64,000 nt of DNA, taken from NCBI GenBank assembly GCA_010093605.1, contig MU004194.1:1631392-1695391 (forward strand), given 5' to 3'. The notes under the pieces were generated by a model. The model was not told the DNA's origin, searched no databases, and saw only the letters and a program-made list of their open reading frames with translations. The stretch is from Lophium mytilinum. Taxonomy: Eukaryota; Ascomycota; Dothideomycetes; Mytilinidiales; Mytilinidiaceae. The position numbers were made by a program, and so were the translations under genes. Positions 1 through 10,071 of this stretch are shown here, piece after piece; positions within the stretch are counted from its first letter, which is position 1; every line of letters starts with the position of its first letter.

Positions 1-609
1 GGTGGCATGTCATTTCCAGCACGAGCGGACGAGGTTATTGCAATCGACTCAGCCAACTACCACGGCGAACCATCGCCATTCAATACCCCCGAAGATGACC
101 GAAAGCAACGATTCACTGCTCTCGGCGAAGACGTTGAATCAGCCTTTCCGCCGGCACTTCAAGGCTTGGATGACGATAGTGATGGTTTTTTGAGGGTTGG
201 TTTCAAACGCAGTACAGGAAGTTCGTGCGCAACGCCTATCGCCGCGGCGACTGCGGCGTTGATCCTAGAGTTTGCTAAACAGCCGCCGCTGTGCTACGAC
301 CCCCGGGTGCTGAACCATCTAAAGACTCTGAAAGGGATGCGGTACGTCTTTAATGAGTTGGTTAGTCAAAAGAAGAGCCAGACGTCACGCTTCAATCACC
401 TGAACATTAGAAACCTACTATGCTGTGACGAGGGGTATCTTGATGGTGGTGATTGGGCGGACTCTTCTTTTGCCCCTCGATATCGAGCCGCCAGGAAAAT
501 TATCGACTGTCTACAACGTTTCCTTGAACCAGATTTGGGAGCGCCTATGCTTGACGAAATGAGCCGTGCAACTCGCAAGATGTTTGAAAGAAAGTCAACT
601 TGGACCTAG
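1..609 (+). CDS. Subtilisin-like serine protease (S8), C-terminal part
   Basis: Seen: the frame is open from base 1 and ends with TAG at 607-609, giving the last 202 residues of a protein that starts outside the window. The segment FPARADEVIAI near residue 6 matches the strand before the last catalytic block of subtilases. GSSCATP (near nt 217-237) fits the Ser-bearing motif G-[ST]-S-x-A-x-P, followed by the usual small-residue helix. Known: family S8 enzymes use Asp, His and Ser; the Asp and His blocks would lie upstream. Inferred: an intracellular-type subtilase, because a tail of about 120 residues without signature follows the Ser helix; fungi often attach such domains to multidomain proteins. 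Whether the protease is active cannot be judged from this end. Identity as an S8 domain is fairly sure. Confidence 0.75.
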   Translation, partial: GGMSFPARADEVIAIDSANYHGEPSPFNTPEDDRKQRFTALGEDVESAFPPALQGLDDDSDGFLRVGFKRSTGSSCATPIAAATAALILEFAKQPPLCYDPRVLNHLKTLKGMRYVFNELVSQKKSQTSRFNHLNIRNLLCCDEGYLDGGDWADSSFAPRYRAARKIIDCLQRFLEPDLGAPMLDEMSRATRKMFERKSTWT

Positions 610-810
610 TTCATCACCTTCGTACAGGTCAACGTAACGCCACCCTCGCTGTTCTTTTAACTACACTATCCTTCTCTATCTCCACCCGCACATAGCCGAT
701 ATCAAACACTGAACTCTTTAGTAATGTAGGGAGGAACTCTAGGGTCTGAACATGGTGGTTATGGCCGCGTTCGATTGCGATACTCAAACCCACGGGCATT
801 CCAAATTTAG

Positions 811-1210
811 ATCGCAGATGTCATACTCAGCCACGGACAGGATCCCAAGGTCTCATTCACCCCGGCAGCTGGGAAACAACCTTCGGGACGTACTTGGTGG
901 CGAAACTACTATTACCAACTCCAGTTCATCTATCGATGCAAAATCGACGACTGTGAACGAAACCTCCACGACAACCCGCGGCATTTATAGTTGATTATGC
1001 TGCATTGCCAGCAACATTTCTCTAACAACTTCATCCATCTAGCTCGTAATCGCGACCGAGTGCGGAAAAGCAGGAGAAATCGGTAGTGATTTGATGGTGG
1101 ACTCAAGAAGAACTTTCAGAGATGTCAAGGAGGATGTGAATGACTTGGATGAAGCGACAAACATCAAGTTAGGCAAGGATATCTGGTTTAGCTGGTCACG
1201 TCACGTCTTA
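811..1210 (+). other. Coding-looking fragments after the protease (gene remnant or unresolved exons)
   Basis: Two open stretches read like protein. The first (811-990) follows an acceptor-like TTTAG, begins IADVILSHGQDPKVSF and includes RTWWRNYYYQLQFIYRC and DDCERNLHDN before a stop. The second (about 1033-1212) follows the acceptor-like CATCTAG, includes VIATECGKAGEIGSDL and DVKEDVNDLDEATNIKLGKD and ends with TGA. Their frames do not join by an obvious intron and no convincing start codon was found. They could be exons of an accessory gene, the decayed end of a larger gene related to the protease, or chance. I do not recognise a family. A 243-nt open frame at 752-994 overlaps the first fragment in another frame and looks less like protein. 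Confidence 0.3.
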
Positions 1211-1250
1211 TGATCTAACAGATAGGCAATCTTAAATTCATTCCTCCATT

Positions 1251-2807
1251 TCAGCACTCGTATACTCTATACAAGACTTTCTCAAAAACCAGATCTACCC
1301 CAACTTCCGCAAAAATAGCGATGAAATCCTCCTGTTCTGCCTCTGGGATCGCACAGTACGTCCGCACAACCACGCGACGAAGCCACGGCAGGCAATCTGG
1401 AATGTACGGAACCAGTTCGGCAAGCGGCGTGAATGATATGTCGTTCTCATCATGCCTCATCTCGTCCTCCTCTTCCTCGTCCTCGTCCTCCGCTTCCTCG
1501 TCCTCTTGACCCCAAGGGCCATAGGCATCCTCCTCGTCCTCCAGCTCCTCGTCCGCCTCCACGCCATCCTCATCGACATCGTCTTCCTCGAATTCGTCCT
1601 GTTCATCCTCCTCGTCTTGGTAATGCCAAGTAAGGAAGACAAGTTCTTCGAGCGACTTCGGCAAACTCAACGCAATCTTATTCCCCGCACGCGCCGGGGA
1701 CATCGTCTCGTTGATGAGGACGCGATCATCCACTTCCAGCGTCTGCAATTGCTCGAATGCCACGAACGTCCTGACCGGCGCCCTGATCTCATACGCCGGG
1801 AGCATGCGAAAGCCCTGCTGATTCCTCTTCACCGCATGCACATCGAGCTTAAGGTGCTCGATCGTGCCAGAATGCGAGAGGAACGAGTCGACTACCTGGT
1901 TCCACGTGAACGGAGCGAAGCTCAGGTCCGCCTCCAACCGCGTCAAGCTTTGGAAAGACTTGAAGAAAGAGCTGAAAAGGGTGGGCCAGAACACCCCGGT
2001 TATGCAGACTTCTTTGACTGCAGAAGCGTTTTCCAGAGCTGCGAAGTGGGGGAGCGATTCCATGTCATCCGTGCTAACGATGACAAGCCGCTTGAGTAAT
2101 GGGAGACGTAAAAGCGAGTCGTCTAGCCTGTTTCCGATAGCTCCATGGATCGGCTGATTTTTGTCGAAATGATACGCGCCGAACGAGCGCAAAGATCCAA
2201 AGATCGGGGCGGAAGGCTCGTTGGCCAGCTGTCGCAAGAGGAGCGGGACGCCAGACTCGGTGATCACATAAAACATGCGAAGATTCGGCATTTGCGACAG
2301 AACACCAGCCAGGAAGGCGATGTAAGGTGACTCTTGGATTGTCTGGAGCCAAGAATTTCTGACATTGTCAGAGAGGCGCATTTCCCGGACTGTTTTATAC
2401 AGAAGCTTCCAAACATTGCGTGGCACAGCTTGTTCAGCTTGCAGTCTCCGTTGGCCACTCCAGAACTTGACGCTTAGGTCACGCACTTTGACGCCTAAAC
2501 CTGGAGTAGTGTTCAGTGTCCGGAAGAGCTGCCACAGCTTTCGGAAGCTGGTTTCTTCCCCAAAGGCCTCTAGGCTGATATCATGGTATATCGCCTCCTG
2601 GGTGCATCGGTGGAACTTGTGGGAAACGAGTGCCGTCTTACTGGGTTTCCTCAAGGTTTCCGACTTGACCATTGTGAGTATCTCCTCTGGCAAGTCTTTG
2701 ATGGTAGCTGGTGCCCGTTGGAGCTGGACGTTCGAGTGATTTTCGAACAGGGTCGCGATCGGGGGAGAAGCATACTTTTTGTTGGATGATTCTGAGGACT
2801 GTACCAT
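1251..2807 (-). CDS. F-box protein with acidic tail
   Basis: One uninterrupted 518-residue frame from ATG at 2805-2807 to a stop at 1251. An F-box-like stretch lies near residues 36-75 (LPEEILTMV, then LVSHKFHRCTQEAIY), and leucine-rich irregular repeats follow to about residue 380. Known: F-box proteins link targets to the SKP1-cullin ubiquitin ligase, and the variable C-terminal part binds the target. Residues about 400-460 are almost all Asp and Glu, which is what makes the plus strand here a run of TCCTCG. The last 60 residues return to normal composition. No introns are needed. A TATA-like sequence lies about 165 bp upstream. The target is unknown. The F-box call rests on the N-terminal pattern and family style; lineage-specific F-box genes are common in such fungi. 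Confidence 0.7.
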   Translation of the reverse strand: MVQSSESSNKKYASPPIATLFENHSNVQLQRAPATIKDLPEEILTMVKSETLRKPSKTALVSHKFHRCTQEAIYHDISLEAFGEETSFRKLWQLFRTLNTTPGLGVKVRDLSVKFWSGQRRLQAEQAVPRNVWKLLYKTVREMRLSDNVRNSWLQTIQESPYIAFLAGVLSQMPNLRMFYVITESGVPLLLRQLANEPSAPIFGSLRSFGAYHFDKNQPIHGAIGNRLDDSLLRLPLLKRLVIVSTDDMESLPHFAALENASAVKEVCITGVFWPTLFSSFFKSFQSLTRLEADLSFAPFTWNQVVDSFLSHSGTIEHLKLDVHAVKRNQQGFRMLPAYEIRAPVRTFVAFEQLQTLEVDDRVLINETMSPARAGNKIALSLPKSLEELVFLTWHYQDEEDEQDEFEEDDVDEDGVEADEELEDEEDAYGPWGQEDEEAEDEDEEEEDEMRHDENDISFTPLAELVPYIPDCLPWLRRVVVRTYCAIPEAEQEDFIAIFAEVGVDLVFEKVLYRVYEC

Positions 2808-3572
2808 GTTGACAGATGATAGAGATAGGGGAAAATTGTTGGGGCGAGACCTTTCGGCAGTAGGTGTCGAGTATGATACTCAGCTGTGGGTTGCAAGTGT
2901 TGGAAAGTTGTGCTGTGTGGTTACGCGGTGGGTGGTGGTGATGAAGGAAAGACAATGTGTGGAGGCGATAGTATTTATATAGTCGACGGAGGTGGTGTTT
3001 TCGTTAATCAGATTAACAAGTCACTGAAGAACATTGAATGCGCTCAATAGCAAGAAACATGAAGTTCCGGAGTATACAGGAGTCGTGAAAGTGAGCATCA
3101 CGTGACTAGCGAAAATGTAACCTTTGAAGCGCCAGGAATGGAGTCGGTACATACCTGCTTACCCGTGTATGACCTCCTTCATCCCGTTATAAGAATCTTA
3201 GATAATATATGGGGTCCAAGACAGCGCAGATTTAGACTGCAAAGAGACGAAGAGGTACACTTAAATGCTTGAATTTGGGAGTATATGAGCTCGTCGCTGA
3301 TTAATGCAATTTCCTGCCAGCGGGTGTGGTGCTCTGCACTGGTAGGATTTTGGAAGGACGGATGGTACTTCAAAGATGTGTATAGCCCACTAGCCCTATC
3401 GGAGGTAGCCTCACGACTTTCATTGAAGGACCAAAGTGCTTGAATTTCATCAGATTCGGAGTTATAGAATAACTATGAAGGACCCTGAAACAGTGCCAGG
3501 AAGGAGTAAAAATGTTGTTGAGATATTATCTGAGCTCGCTCAAATCTGTTATCCCCCCCAGCCTGTGGAGCC
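2808..3572. other. Intergenic region, no gene seen
   Basis: Promoter side of the F-box gene and 3' side of the sugar transporter. Short frames here look random. Confidence 0.6.
2972..2981 (-). promoter_or_regulatory. TATA-like box of the F-box gene
   Basis: TATATAAATA on the minus strand, about 165 bp before the ATG at 2807. Placement fits a core promoter with a long leader; this is motif evidence only. Confidence 0.35.
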
Positions 3573-5309
3573 TTATCCAGTCTTTTCAGCAGGGACTTCC
3601 TCATGGTGCATCGCAGCCTCCTTGTCGGTCATATCGCCATGTTCCGCCGCAATAATCTTGCGGAACTCGACTCTAGTGTTCCACGGCTTGATACCGCTAA
3701 AGAACATCTCCTCCACATCCTCCAAGGTCTTGCCTGAGGTCTCAGGGAAGCAGAAGAACGTGTGAATCGACATCGTGGTGCAGAAAACGCCGAAGATAAC
3801 ATACACCTTCCACTGAATGTTGACGAACGCAGGCGGGACGAAGTAGGAGAGCGCGAAGTTGAAGATCCAGTTTGCAGATGTGCAGAGCGCAACGGCCTTG
3901 CCACGGACGCGGAGAGGGAAGAGCTCAGGAGGGTAGATCCAGGATACGGGGCCCCAAGTGGGCGCGTATGAAGCGACGAAAAGGTATGTGCATGCGATGA
4001 CGGCCTTTGCCGGTGCTCCTGCGATTTGCCAGCTTTCCTCCGGTACGTTGTCGACGCCTCCTTTCGGGGCCGGTTTGCCGTAGGTAGCCATCAAGCCCGC
4101 GTTGGCGTACATCCAGATGGACATTAAGGTAGCGCCGATGATGAGAGGCCCGCGGCGACCCCAGCGATCAATAAAAACGAGCGCGAAGATGGTCATCACG
4201 ACATTGATGACATATTGAATAGAAGACGCGACGAGGTTTGTGTTGCCGGTCAAACCAGCCATGCCGAAAACGTAGGTGATGTAGTACCTGAGTCGCTCTA
4301 CATTAGCAATGGCATGTAAAGATAAATACGAGAAACTTACATCATGACGTTCATTCCCGTGAGCTGCGACCAAATTTGCGTAGATACACCGATGTGGGTT
4401 CGGTTGATCATTGATGGCTTGAAAAGCTCGAAATAGGTGACGTCGGCATTGTTGCGCTCGAACTCGCACATATCCTCGATCTCGCGAAGCTCACGTCCAA
4501 CGAAGGGTGCATTAGGGTCACCCTTACCATGCACCAGTGTGAGTACCTCATGGCACTCCTCCCATCTATCTTTCTTGGCGAGCCAACGAGGAGACTCGGG
4601 CAGGAAGAGCAGGCCTATAAACAGTCCAATTGCGGGAATCATTTGCAATCCCCAGGGGACGCGGAAGGCAGCAGTGCCTTTGATGAAGGAGCAGCCGTAA
4701 CTAATATAGAACATGATCTATTTGCTGTCAGTAAGGGTAGCATAAACAACGAGACTATTTTTGCACGTACCAAGATGCCCCATGTAATGGCCCACTGCTG
4801 GGTTCCTACGACACGGCCTCGCATACTCGGGATAGCAAGTTCGGAAACGTAGACGGGAACTTGTGCGGAACAGATGCCGACCGCGAGGCCGTTGATAAAT
4901 CGACCGACGATGAGCATGCCGATGTTTTGAGACGCGCAAATGAGGATAGATCCAATGCACCAGATGACAGAACCGACTTGAATGGCCCTTTTTCTACCAA
5001 GCTTATCCGAAAGGAATCCTGAAAGGAGGGCGCCAACAAAGGAGCCTCCAGGCATAGAAGCAGTTATACCACCCTGAACGTCGGCCTTTGGTCCAGAGCA
5101 GCTGTCATTGTTGAAAGGCGGCCCATCGGGGCCTTGATTGAAGTAACACTTGTATTGCTGGGTACCCAGACTGATTGTACGTCAGTAAACAGCTACCGTT
5201 GTCTGTTGACAGTAGGAGCTCACATAGCACTCATCGAGGAGATATCGAAGCCAAAAAGGCCTCCTCCGATGACCGCAATAGCGGTGATGATGTAGATGTT
5301 TCCAATCAT
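3573..5309 (-). CDS. MFS sugar transporter, high-affinity glucose transporter-like
   Basis: Four exons, 5309-5224, 5170-4771, 4717-4341 and 4287-3573, join in frame to 525 residues, a usual length for the MFS sugar porter family. The joins use GTGAGC, GTACGT and GTAAGT donors. Seen: FGFDISSMSA near the start, the loop motif DKLGRKRA, LPESPRWL near residue 202, DRWGRRGP in the second half and PETSGKTLEDVEEMF near the C-terminus, with about twelve hydrophobic spans. Known: these proteins carry hexoses across the plasma membrane with protons. The N-terminal signature followed by GTQQYKCYF resembles fungal high-affinity glucose carriers of the K. lactis HGT1 group, but the substrate is inferred. 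Four SYGGRG hexamers lie 110-260 bp upstream, so carbon-catabolite control is possible. Start chosen because TM1 begins directly after MIGNIY. Confidence 0.88.
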
Positions 5310-5417
5310 GTTGGCGGTTCGTGGACAACGACCAAGCTGTTACTCTGGAAAGGAGGCGCTTGTAGTGCTCTGGAAACACGCCCAAAGCTGGGAAAGATGG
5401 CCACTTAAGTAGTTGTG

Positions 5418-5571
5418 CCCCAGCACCATGGCAAGAAGAGCTTCCCGCCCCGTTTGGGGTAACATCTCCTCCACCACGGGTTCCCCGCGAAAGGGGACGT
5501 TGGCGTGGCGCCGGGCCCACCCCTCTCCAAGTTGGTATGGAGCCCGGTGAGCGGCAAGAAGTGATCTCCGC
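5418..5571. promoter_or_regulatory. Cluster of CreA-type SYGGRG hexamers
   Basis: Four matches to the CreA/Mig1 consensus SYGGRG on the minus strand: CTGGGG (5418-5423), GTGGAG (5469-5474), GCGGGG (5483-5488) and GCGGAG (5566-5571). The expected count in 154 bp on both strands is below one at even base composition, but the region is G+C-rich. It lies upstream of the sugar transporter start at 5309. Binding is inferred. Confidence 0.3.
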
Positions 5572-7244
5572 AAGACCCACAATGGTGAGAAGGTCTTGTA
5601 CGGGGTTGGCTGACATGCAGTGGGCACGGCATGTGAGTCCCTCGTCCCTGGATCCGCGCTGAAGTCTTACCGATCAGCAAGAACCTCGCTGGGAGGAGAA
5701 CCAAGACCGACCTTCCCAATCAGAAACCGAAGTGTTCAGACTTCCAACTCTTTTTTCCCCTCTGCTCAAGCGTTTGCAACATCTTGCAAGCGTTTCGAAG
5801 CTTCCACACCCTCGTCTGGGTTCCCCATCATACCAGCATCGCATCCAAACATCCGACAGCGACGTCACCTGCACAGACACCGCAACGCACCTAGTAGCCT
5901 CGCGTTTCGTACACCCTGTCACGCCGCTGACGACTTCCCGTGTCTGGCGCGCGATGTTACGGCGTTAAGCTTCAAGACGCGATGGGGGGCCGCAGAGCTC
6001 TGCCGATCAATGCTAGGCAGCCTGCCATCAGAAACGAGCAATTATGCCGCTAGCAAGCCGATGAGCCGAGAAGGCGTGGAAGGCTTCCATGCGCCTCACC
6101 CGGCGCGCATCGAAGCCGGTTAGAGCTTATTATTCTCTCGGCAGCGCTGCCTTGCAATTGGAGCAGCGAAAGAGACGGCTCAATGCCCGGGCGCGAGGGA
6201 GGTGGCAAGCGGCATGGCAACCCGTCTCCGCAAAGTCGGATTTGATTGCGGGGTGAAGGTCGATGTCACGATGCTTCTACAGCGGCTCGCGTAGTTTCTA
6301 TTCCAGGATTCGTGGCCAAAGCTAGCAAGCGAGATGTTGGAACGTGGTCGCCTGATGGTGGGTTTGAAGTCGTGTTGATTTAGAAGGCGCCGTGCGAAGG
6401 TCCTGTCTCGCGATGTGGATGTCGGGACACAGCACACTGAAGGCTGGTGAAAGGTTAATGCGAACGAACTGAGCTAGCGTATACGTAGTCTTGATGCCCG
6501 AAGGCCTTGGTTGGGAGGCTCCGGGCTCCTGGGTATATGCACTGGAGTCGTGGAGGAAGTGGAGAGCTACAGCCTTGCATCAGATATTGATTGAGGAGGC
6601 GGGCCGATTTCCATTTTAGGAAGCATACCGATCCCAACAAGGAGGAATGACCAAACAGAAAATAGTCTCAACTCTGACGGAGATATCGGCTGCGACGGCA
6701 CACTTTATGTATAGTTAGACCTTCTGTGTAGCTGGTTATGAGCAAACCGTTTGATCTGAGGCCAACAGCTCTCCGCAAACTTGCTTTCCTAAAACCTACA
6801 AGTTAGTCTTGGAACAAGCGAAACAAACTACATTGATACATGGAAGCATAGAGTACCCTCAACTATCAATTCGTCTCACCACTGATTGTTCAAGACCTGT
6901 TACTATGTTCTTCATCCGCTCGACTACCACAGTAAATGCCTGAGAGCAAGAGGAGAGCACTAGCATCGAGCGACCGGGCGAATCAAAGTAGTCCTCGCTG
7001 CAAGCTGTCGCAAATTCAGGCATGCTAGGAAACCCCGCAAGCTAACCCCGTACGCGACTTGCATCCCTGAGTCTGGGTATGCGCACTAATGCGCAGTGGG
7101 AGTAACGCTGAGCAGCTTGTTGTAGAGGTTGCCACATGGCTTCGATTTCGTGGAAGCCCTTTGGCCTGTGCTCGGGTTTCCCAACAATGTATCGAGAGGT
7201 TTTGGGCGGTACTAGTGGACTTGCCACCGCGTGGAGAACCCCCG
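5572..7244. other. Long gene-poor stretch
   Basis: About 1.7 kb. Open frames on both strands have no protein-like composition, no recognised domain and no consistent splice pattern. I see no gene. Confidence 0.5.
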
Positions 7245-7536
7245 AGGATTTCCAAAGTCTAAACCCGATGTCAAATTCCAAGCAGTGCAAATCAGACAGC
7301 CTTTTGACTTATCAGCTGCTTACTAGCCAGGCTACCCCCTACAATGGTATCGAGTGAGCAGTATTAAAGCCAACGGTGACAGATCCACGTGTCACAGGAT
7401 TCCAAGGATCTAAAGGCGATGTCAAGTTCCAAGTAGTGCAAATTAGACTTCCTCTTAATTGGTTAGCTGCTTAGCAGTCGGGCTACCCCCTACAGTGGTA
7501 TCAAGTGAGCAACATCAAAGCCAAGCAGTGACAGAT
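7245..7536. repeat. Diverged tandem duplication, two copies of about 140 bp
   Basis: Copy 1 (about 7245-7386) and copy 2 (about 7396-7536) align along their whole length with period about 150 bp and roughly 80-85 percent identity by eye. Shared blocks include CAGGCTACCCCCTACA / CGGGCTACCCCCTACA, GATGTCAA-TTCCAAG-AGTGCAAAT and the closing GTGACAGATC. Many differences are transitions and several are CpA to TpA, the signature of repeat-induced point mutation (RIP). No coding frame spans both copies. The origin (transposon relic or local duplication) is unknown. Confidence 0.75.
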
Positions 7537-7836
7537 CAGTGTGTGCAGACGTTTGGCTTAGTACTGTAGCACAGAAGGTGATAGAGGCACCAGAGCATCA
7601 TTTTATATTGTTTTTGGATTTATGTAGGTAGACTTGAAGGAAAAAAAGAAAAGAGAGAAAGACAATCAACAAGACCCGGACCCACTGACCCAGACGCATA
7701 CCTAGACCCACGCAGAATAGTCTGAAAACAACATAAAGACTACCACTTCTCTCGCTCATAGCGGCCGCAGACACTTCAATCTGCGAGCTGAAAAATCAAT
7801 CAATCAAGATGTAGGATGACGGACGCCTCCCCTCGT

Positions 7837-9849
7837 TTAAGTACGCAGCCTCTTCGACGTCCACGGCGCCTCAACCACCCCAAACACACCCCCAAACACC
7901 CTCCCCTCCTCGCTCAACTTCCGCTTCCCGTCTCGCACAGCGTTCTTATCCTGCACGAACATCGACATCGGATCATGCGTAAACCACGTACACGCGTTCT
8001 TGCGCAACGGGCCACTCTCATCGTCTCCAACATTGCCGAAGCGCTCGCGCTTCCGGCTGGCAAGGGAGCCACCAAATACAGCCGGAGGGGTCATGGAGCG
8101 ACGCTTGGTCGGGCGCTCTGCGTTCTCCTGCACGCCGTCGTCGCGTCCGTGCTTGGTGCCGCGCGCGGTGTTGTCGGCTGGGTCATGGAGGAAGGCTATC
8201 TTCCGCTTCTGGTGCTTTGAAGCGGGTGCCTGAGACGGCTCGGGAGTGTCTTCATACCAGCGCTTGCCGAGCACCATGGGTGGTGGGATGATGCTGCGGA
8301 AGCGGGGTGGTGGGCGGGTTGGTGGAGGGGGGTGTGATGGCGCAGTTGGAGGAGGGCAGGGAGAGGTGCCCTGGGCCTGGAAGGCGCTGGGAGCATTGCG
8401 AGTTGATGGTCCGGTGTAGTAGGACGAGCCATTCTGCGCGGTGAAGAAGCGCCCACCGGATGGAGTGGTCGTCGTGTCAGTGTTCGAGATATCAGCTGTC
8501 GTTGGTGTGTCTCGCGGCTTGCGAGCTTGGAGCATGGGAGGGAGGAGGTGGTGGAGCTCGACAATCGCCTCAAACGGCATAAGGGCGACCTTCTCGTAGA
8601 TGTCGCGAGTACCATCGTCAGCGGCAAACAGGTTGCCTCGCGGGATTTTCGACTCGTCCGCGGGAACGGTGTGTATACCGTCAGCGAACAGCTTCTCCAG
8701 CACATCCCGGCAGGCATACTTTGCCTCCAGCAGTGCATCAACGTAGAGGGCGATTGCGTTGTTGTACAAAACAGTTCCCTCAGCCTTCTGGGCAACGTCC
8801 ATTTCCTGTCGGAATCCTTCTGTCATGAAGTATTTCCGATAGGCTGCATGGCCAACGCAACATTCCAGGCAAACATAGGCAACTTTGTTGCTGTGGCCTG
8901 GGGAAGCGCAGTTAGGTGCGCAAAACGAGTTCTTATCCGGTCGGACGATGTGCTTGCATGCCAAGACATGTCGACGTGGCTTGCAACGCTCGCGCTGCGT
9001 GGGAGGAGAGTGAATATTGTCATTCGTGGTAACGTTAGGCTTCGCTACAGGAGGACTGAATAGGTTGGAGCGAGGAAGGCTCGCGGAGCCGAAGGTTGGG
9101 TTAGAGCTACACGAGTTAGACCTGTTGCTTTTGGCACTCGAAGCACTACCCGTGAAGCTCGAGCCGGTGGATAAGTCTGGAGAGGGAATGCTTGGGACTC
9201 CAAAGATGAGACCCCCACTGTTTGGGCTTGAGCGTCCGCTCTGGGTCTTGTGGGAGGAGTTCGCAGTGTTCGAAGCTGCAGAAGGCTGGAAAACGGGACG
9301 AAACTTCGTGTTCGGGAAGAGAGGGCTTGGAAGTCCAAAGGGAGGACGTCCAAAGGGAGGACGTCCAACGCTCGCGCTCGAGCTTCCGCTTCTAGCGCTA
9401 CCATTGCGGTTGCTCCCGGTCCGAGGGCCTCCATTCCGGGTGCCATAAGGGTGTGGCGCGGTTTTGGAGGTAGCCGCAGGCGGGGGCGTCATCTTCAGCT
9501 TCTTGGACGGCGGCATCGGGGTAGCACGTGCCCCTTGCGCAATAGCATCTTGATATTGGGACACAGTCGCAGCAAAAGCAGTAGAGAAGGACTTGGAGGT
9601 GGTGGCTGGTGGAGTAGGAGAGTACGCCGCCCCTCTGCGAGATATTGGCGTCAGAGTCGCGCGCTGCGCTGTCGTGGGCTGCGGGACGCGGCCGTAGACT
9701 TCCGCCTCGTCGTCCTCGTCGTCGTCGCGCAAGCGCTTGCCGAGCAAAATGTCGATAGCCATCTGTGGCGTAAAGGTCGGAGCAATGAGTCCTAAGACGA
9801 AGTTGGACACCTTGGAGAAGGCGGCCCGGGCAGAGAAACCAAAAACCAT
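7837..9849 (-). CDS. Low-complexity protein with a Cys/His cluster, unknown function
   Basis: A single 670-residue frame from an ATG in good context (CCACCATGG) at 9849. Order: an N-terminal segment MVFGFSARAAFSKVSNFVLG; the box ILLGKRLRDDDEDDEAE near residues 33-48; a Ser/Pro/Asn-rich region to about residue 285; a Cys/His-rich block near residues 288-345 with spaced cysteines (CKPRRHVLACKH, FCAPNCASPGH, VCLECCVGHAAY); a helical block to about 435 including YVDALLEAKYACRDVLEKLF; then Pro-rich and basic tails. A second LGKR box occurs near residue 530 (VLGKRWYED), and the protein ends SKRLRT. The Cys/His block could bind zinc. The basic boxes would suit a nuclear protein, but that is inference. 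I do not recognise the family. Confidence 0.7.
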   Translation of the reverse strand: MVFGFSARAAFSKVSNFVLGLIAPTFTPQMAIDILLGKRLRDDDEDDEAEVYGRVPQPTTAQRATLTPISRRGAAYSPTPPATTSKSFSTAFAATVSQYQDAIAQGARATPMPPSKKLKMTPPPAATSKTAPHPYGTRNGGPRTGSNRNGSARSGSSSASVGRPPFGRPPFGLPSPLFPNTKFRPVFQPSAASNTANSSHKTQSGRSSPNSGGLIFGVPSIPSPDLSTGSSFTGSASSAKSNRSNSCSSNPTFGSASLPRSNLFSPPVAKPNVTTNDNIHSPPTQRERCKPRRHVLACKHIVRPDKNSFCAPNCASPGHSNKVAYVCLECCVGHAAYRKYFMTEGFRQEMDVAQKAEGTVLYNNAIALYVDALLEAKYACRDVLEKLFADGIHTVPADESKIPRGNLFAADDGTRDIYEKVALMPFEAIVELHHLLPPMLQARKPRDTPTTADISNTDTTTTPSGGRFFTAQNGSSYYTGPSTRNAPSAFQAQGTSPCPPPTAPSHPPPPTRPPPRFRSIIPPPMVLGKRWYEDTPEPSQAPASKHQKRKIAFLHDPADNTARGTKHGRDDGVQENAERPTKRRSMTPPAVFGGSLASRKRERFGNVGDDESGPLRKNACTWFTHDPMSMFVQDKNAVRDGKRKLSEEGRVFGGVFGVVEAPWTSKRLRT

Positions 9850-10071
9850 GGTGGTGGCGCTGACGAAAGACTGTCGCGGGTGTTTGGTCGGGTGTGTGTG
9901 AAAGGAGTTGGTTGAAGGTGTCAGGAAGTCGAGGAAAGGCTGGGGCTTTGTGGGCGCTGAGTCTTAGCGGCGCCAGTTCACGGATGAACTGAAAGTCCTG
10001 TTCCGGCCGTTTCGTGATTCAGCGATACGGCGGGTGGTGAATGACTGTCGATACAGACTGATAGACGCTTA

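Noticed and set aside
1433-2099. Plus-strand frames rich in Ser, Pro, Arg or Leu
   Set aside because: They are shadows of the acidic tail and body of the minus-strand F-box gene.
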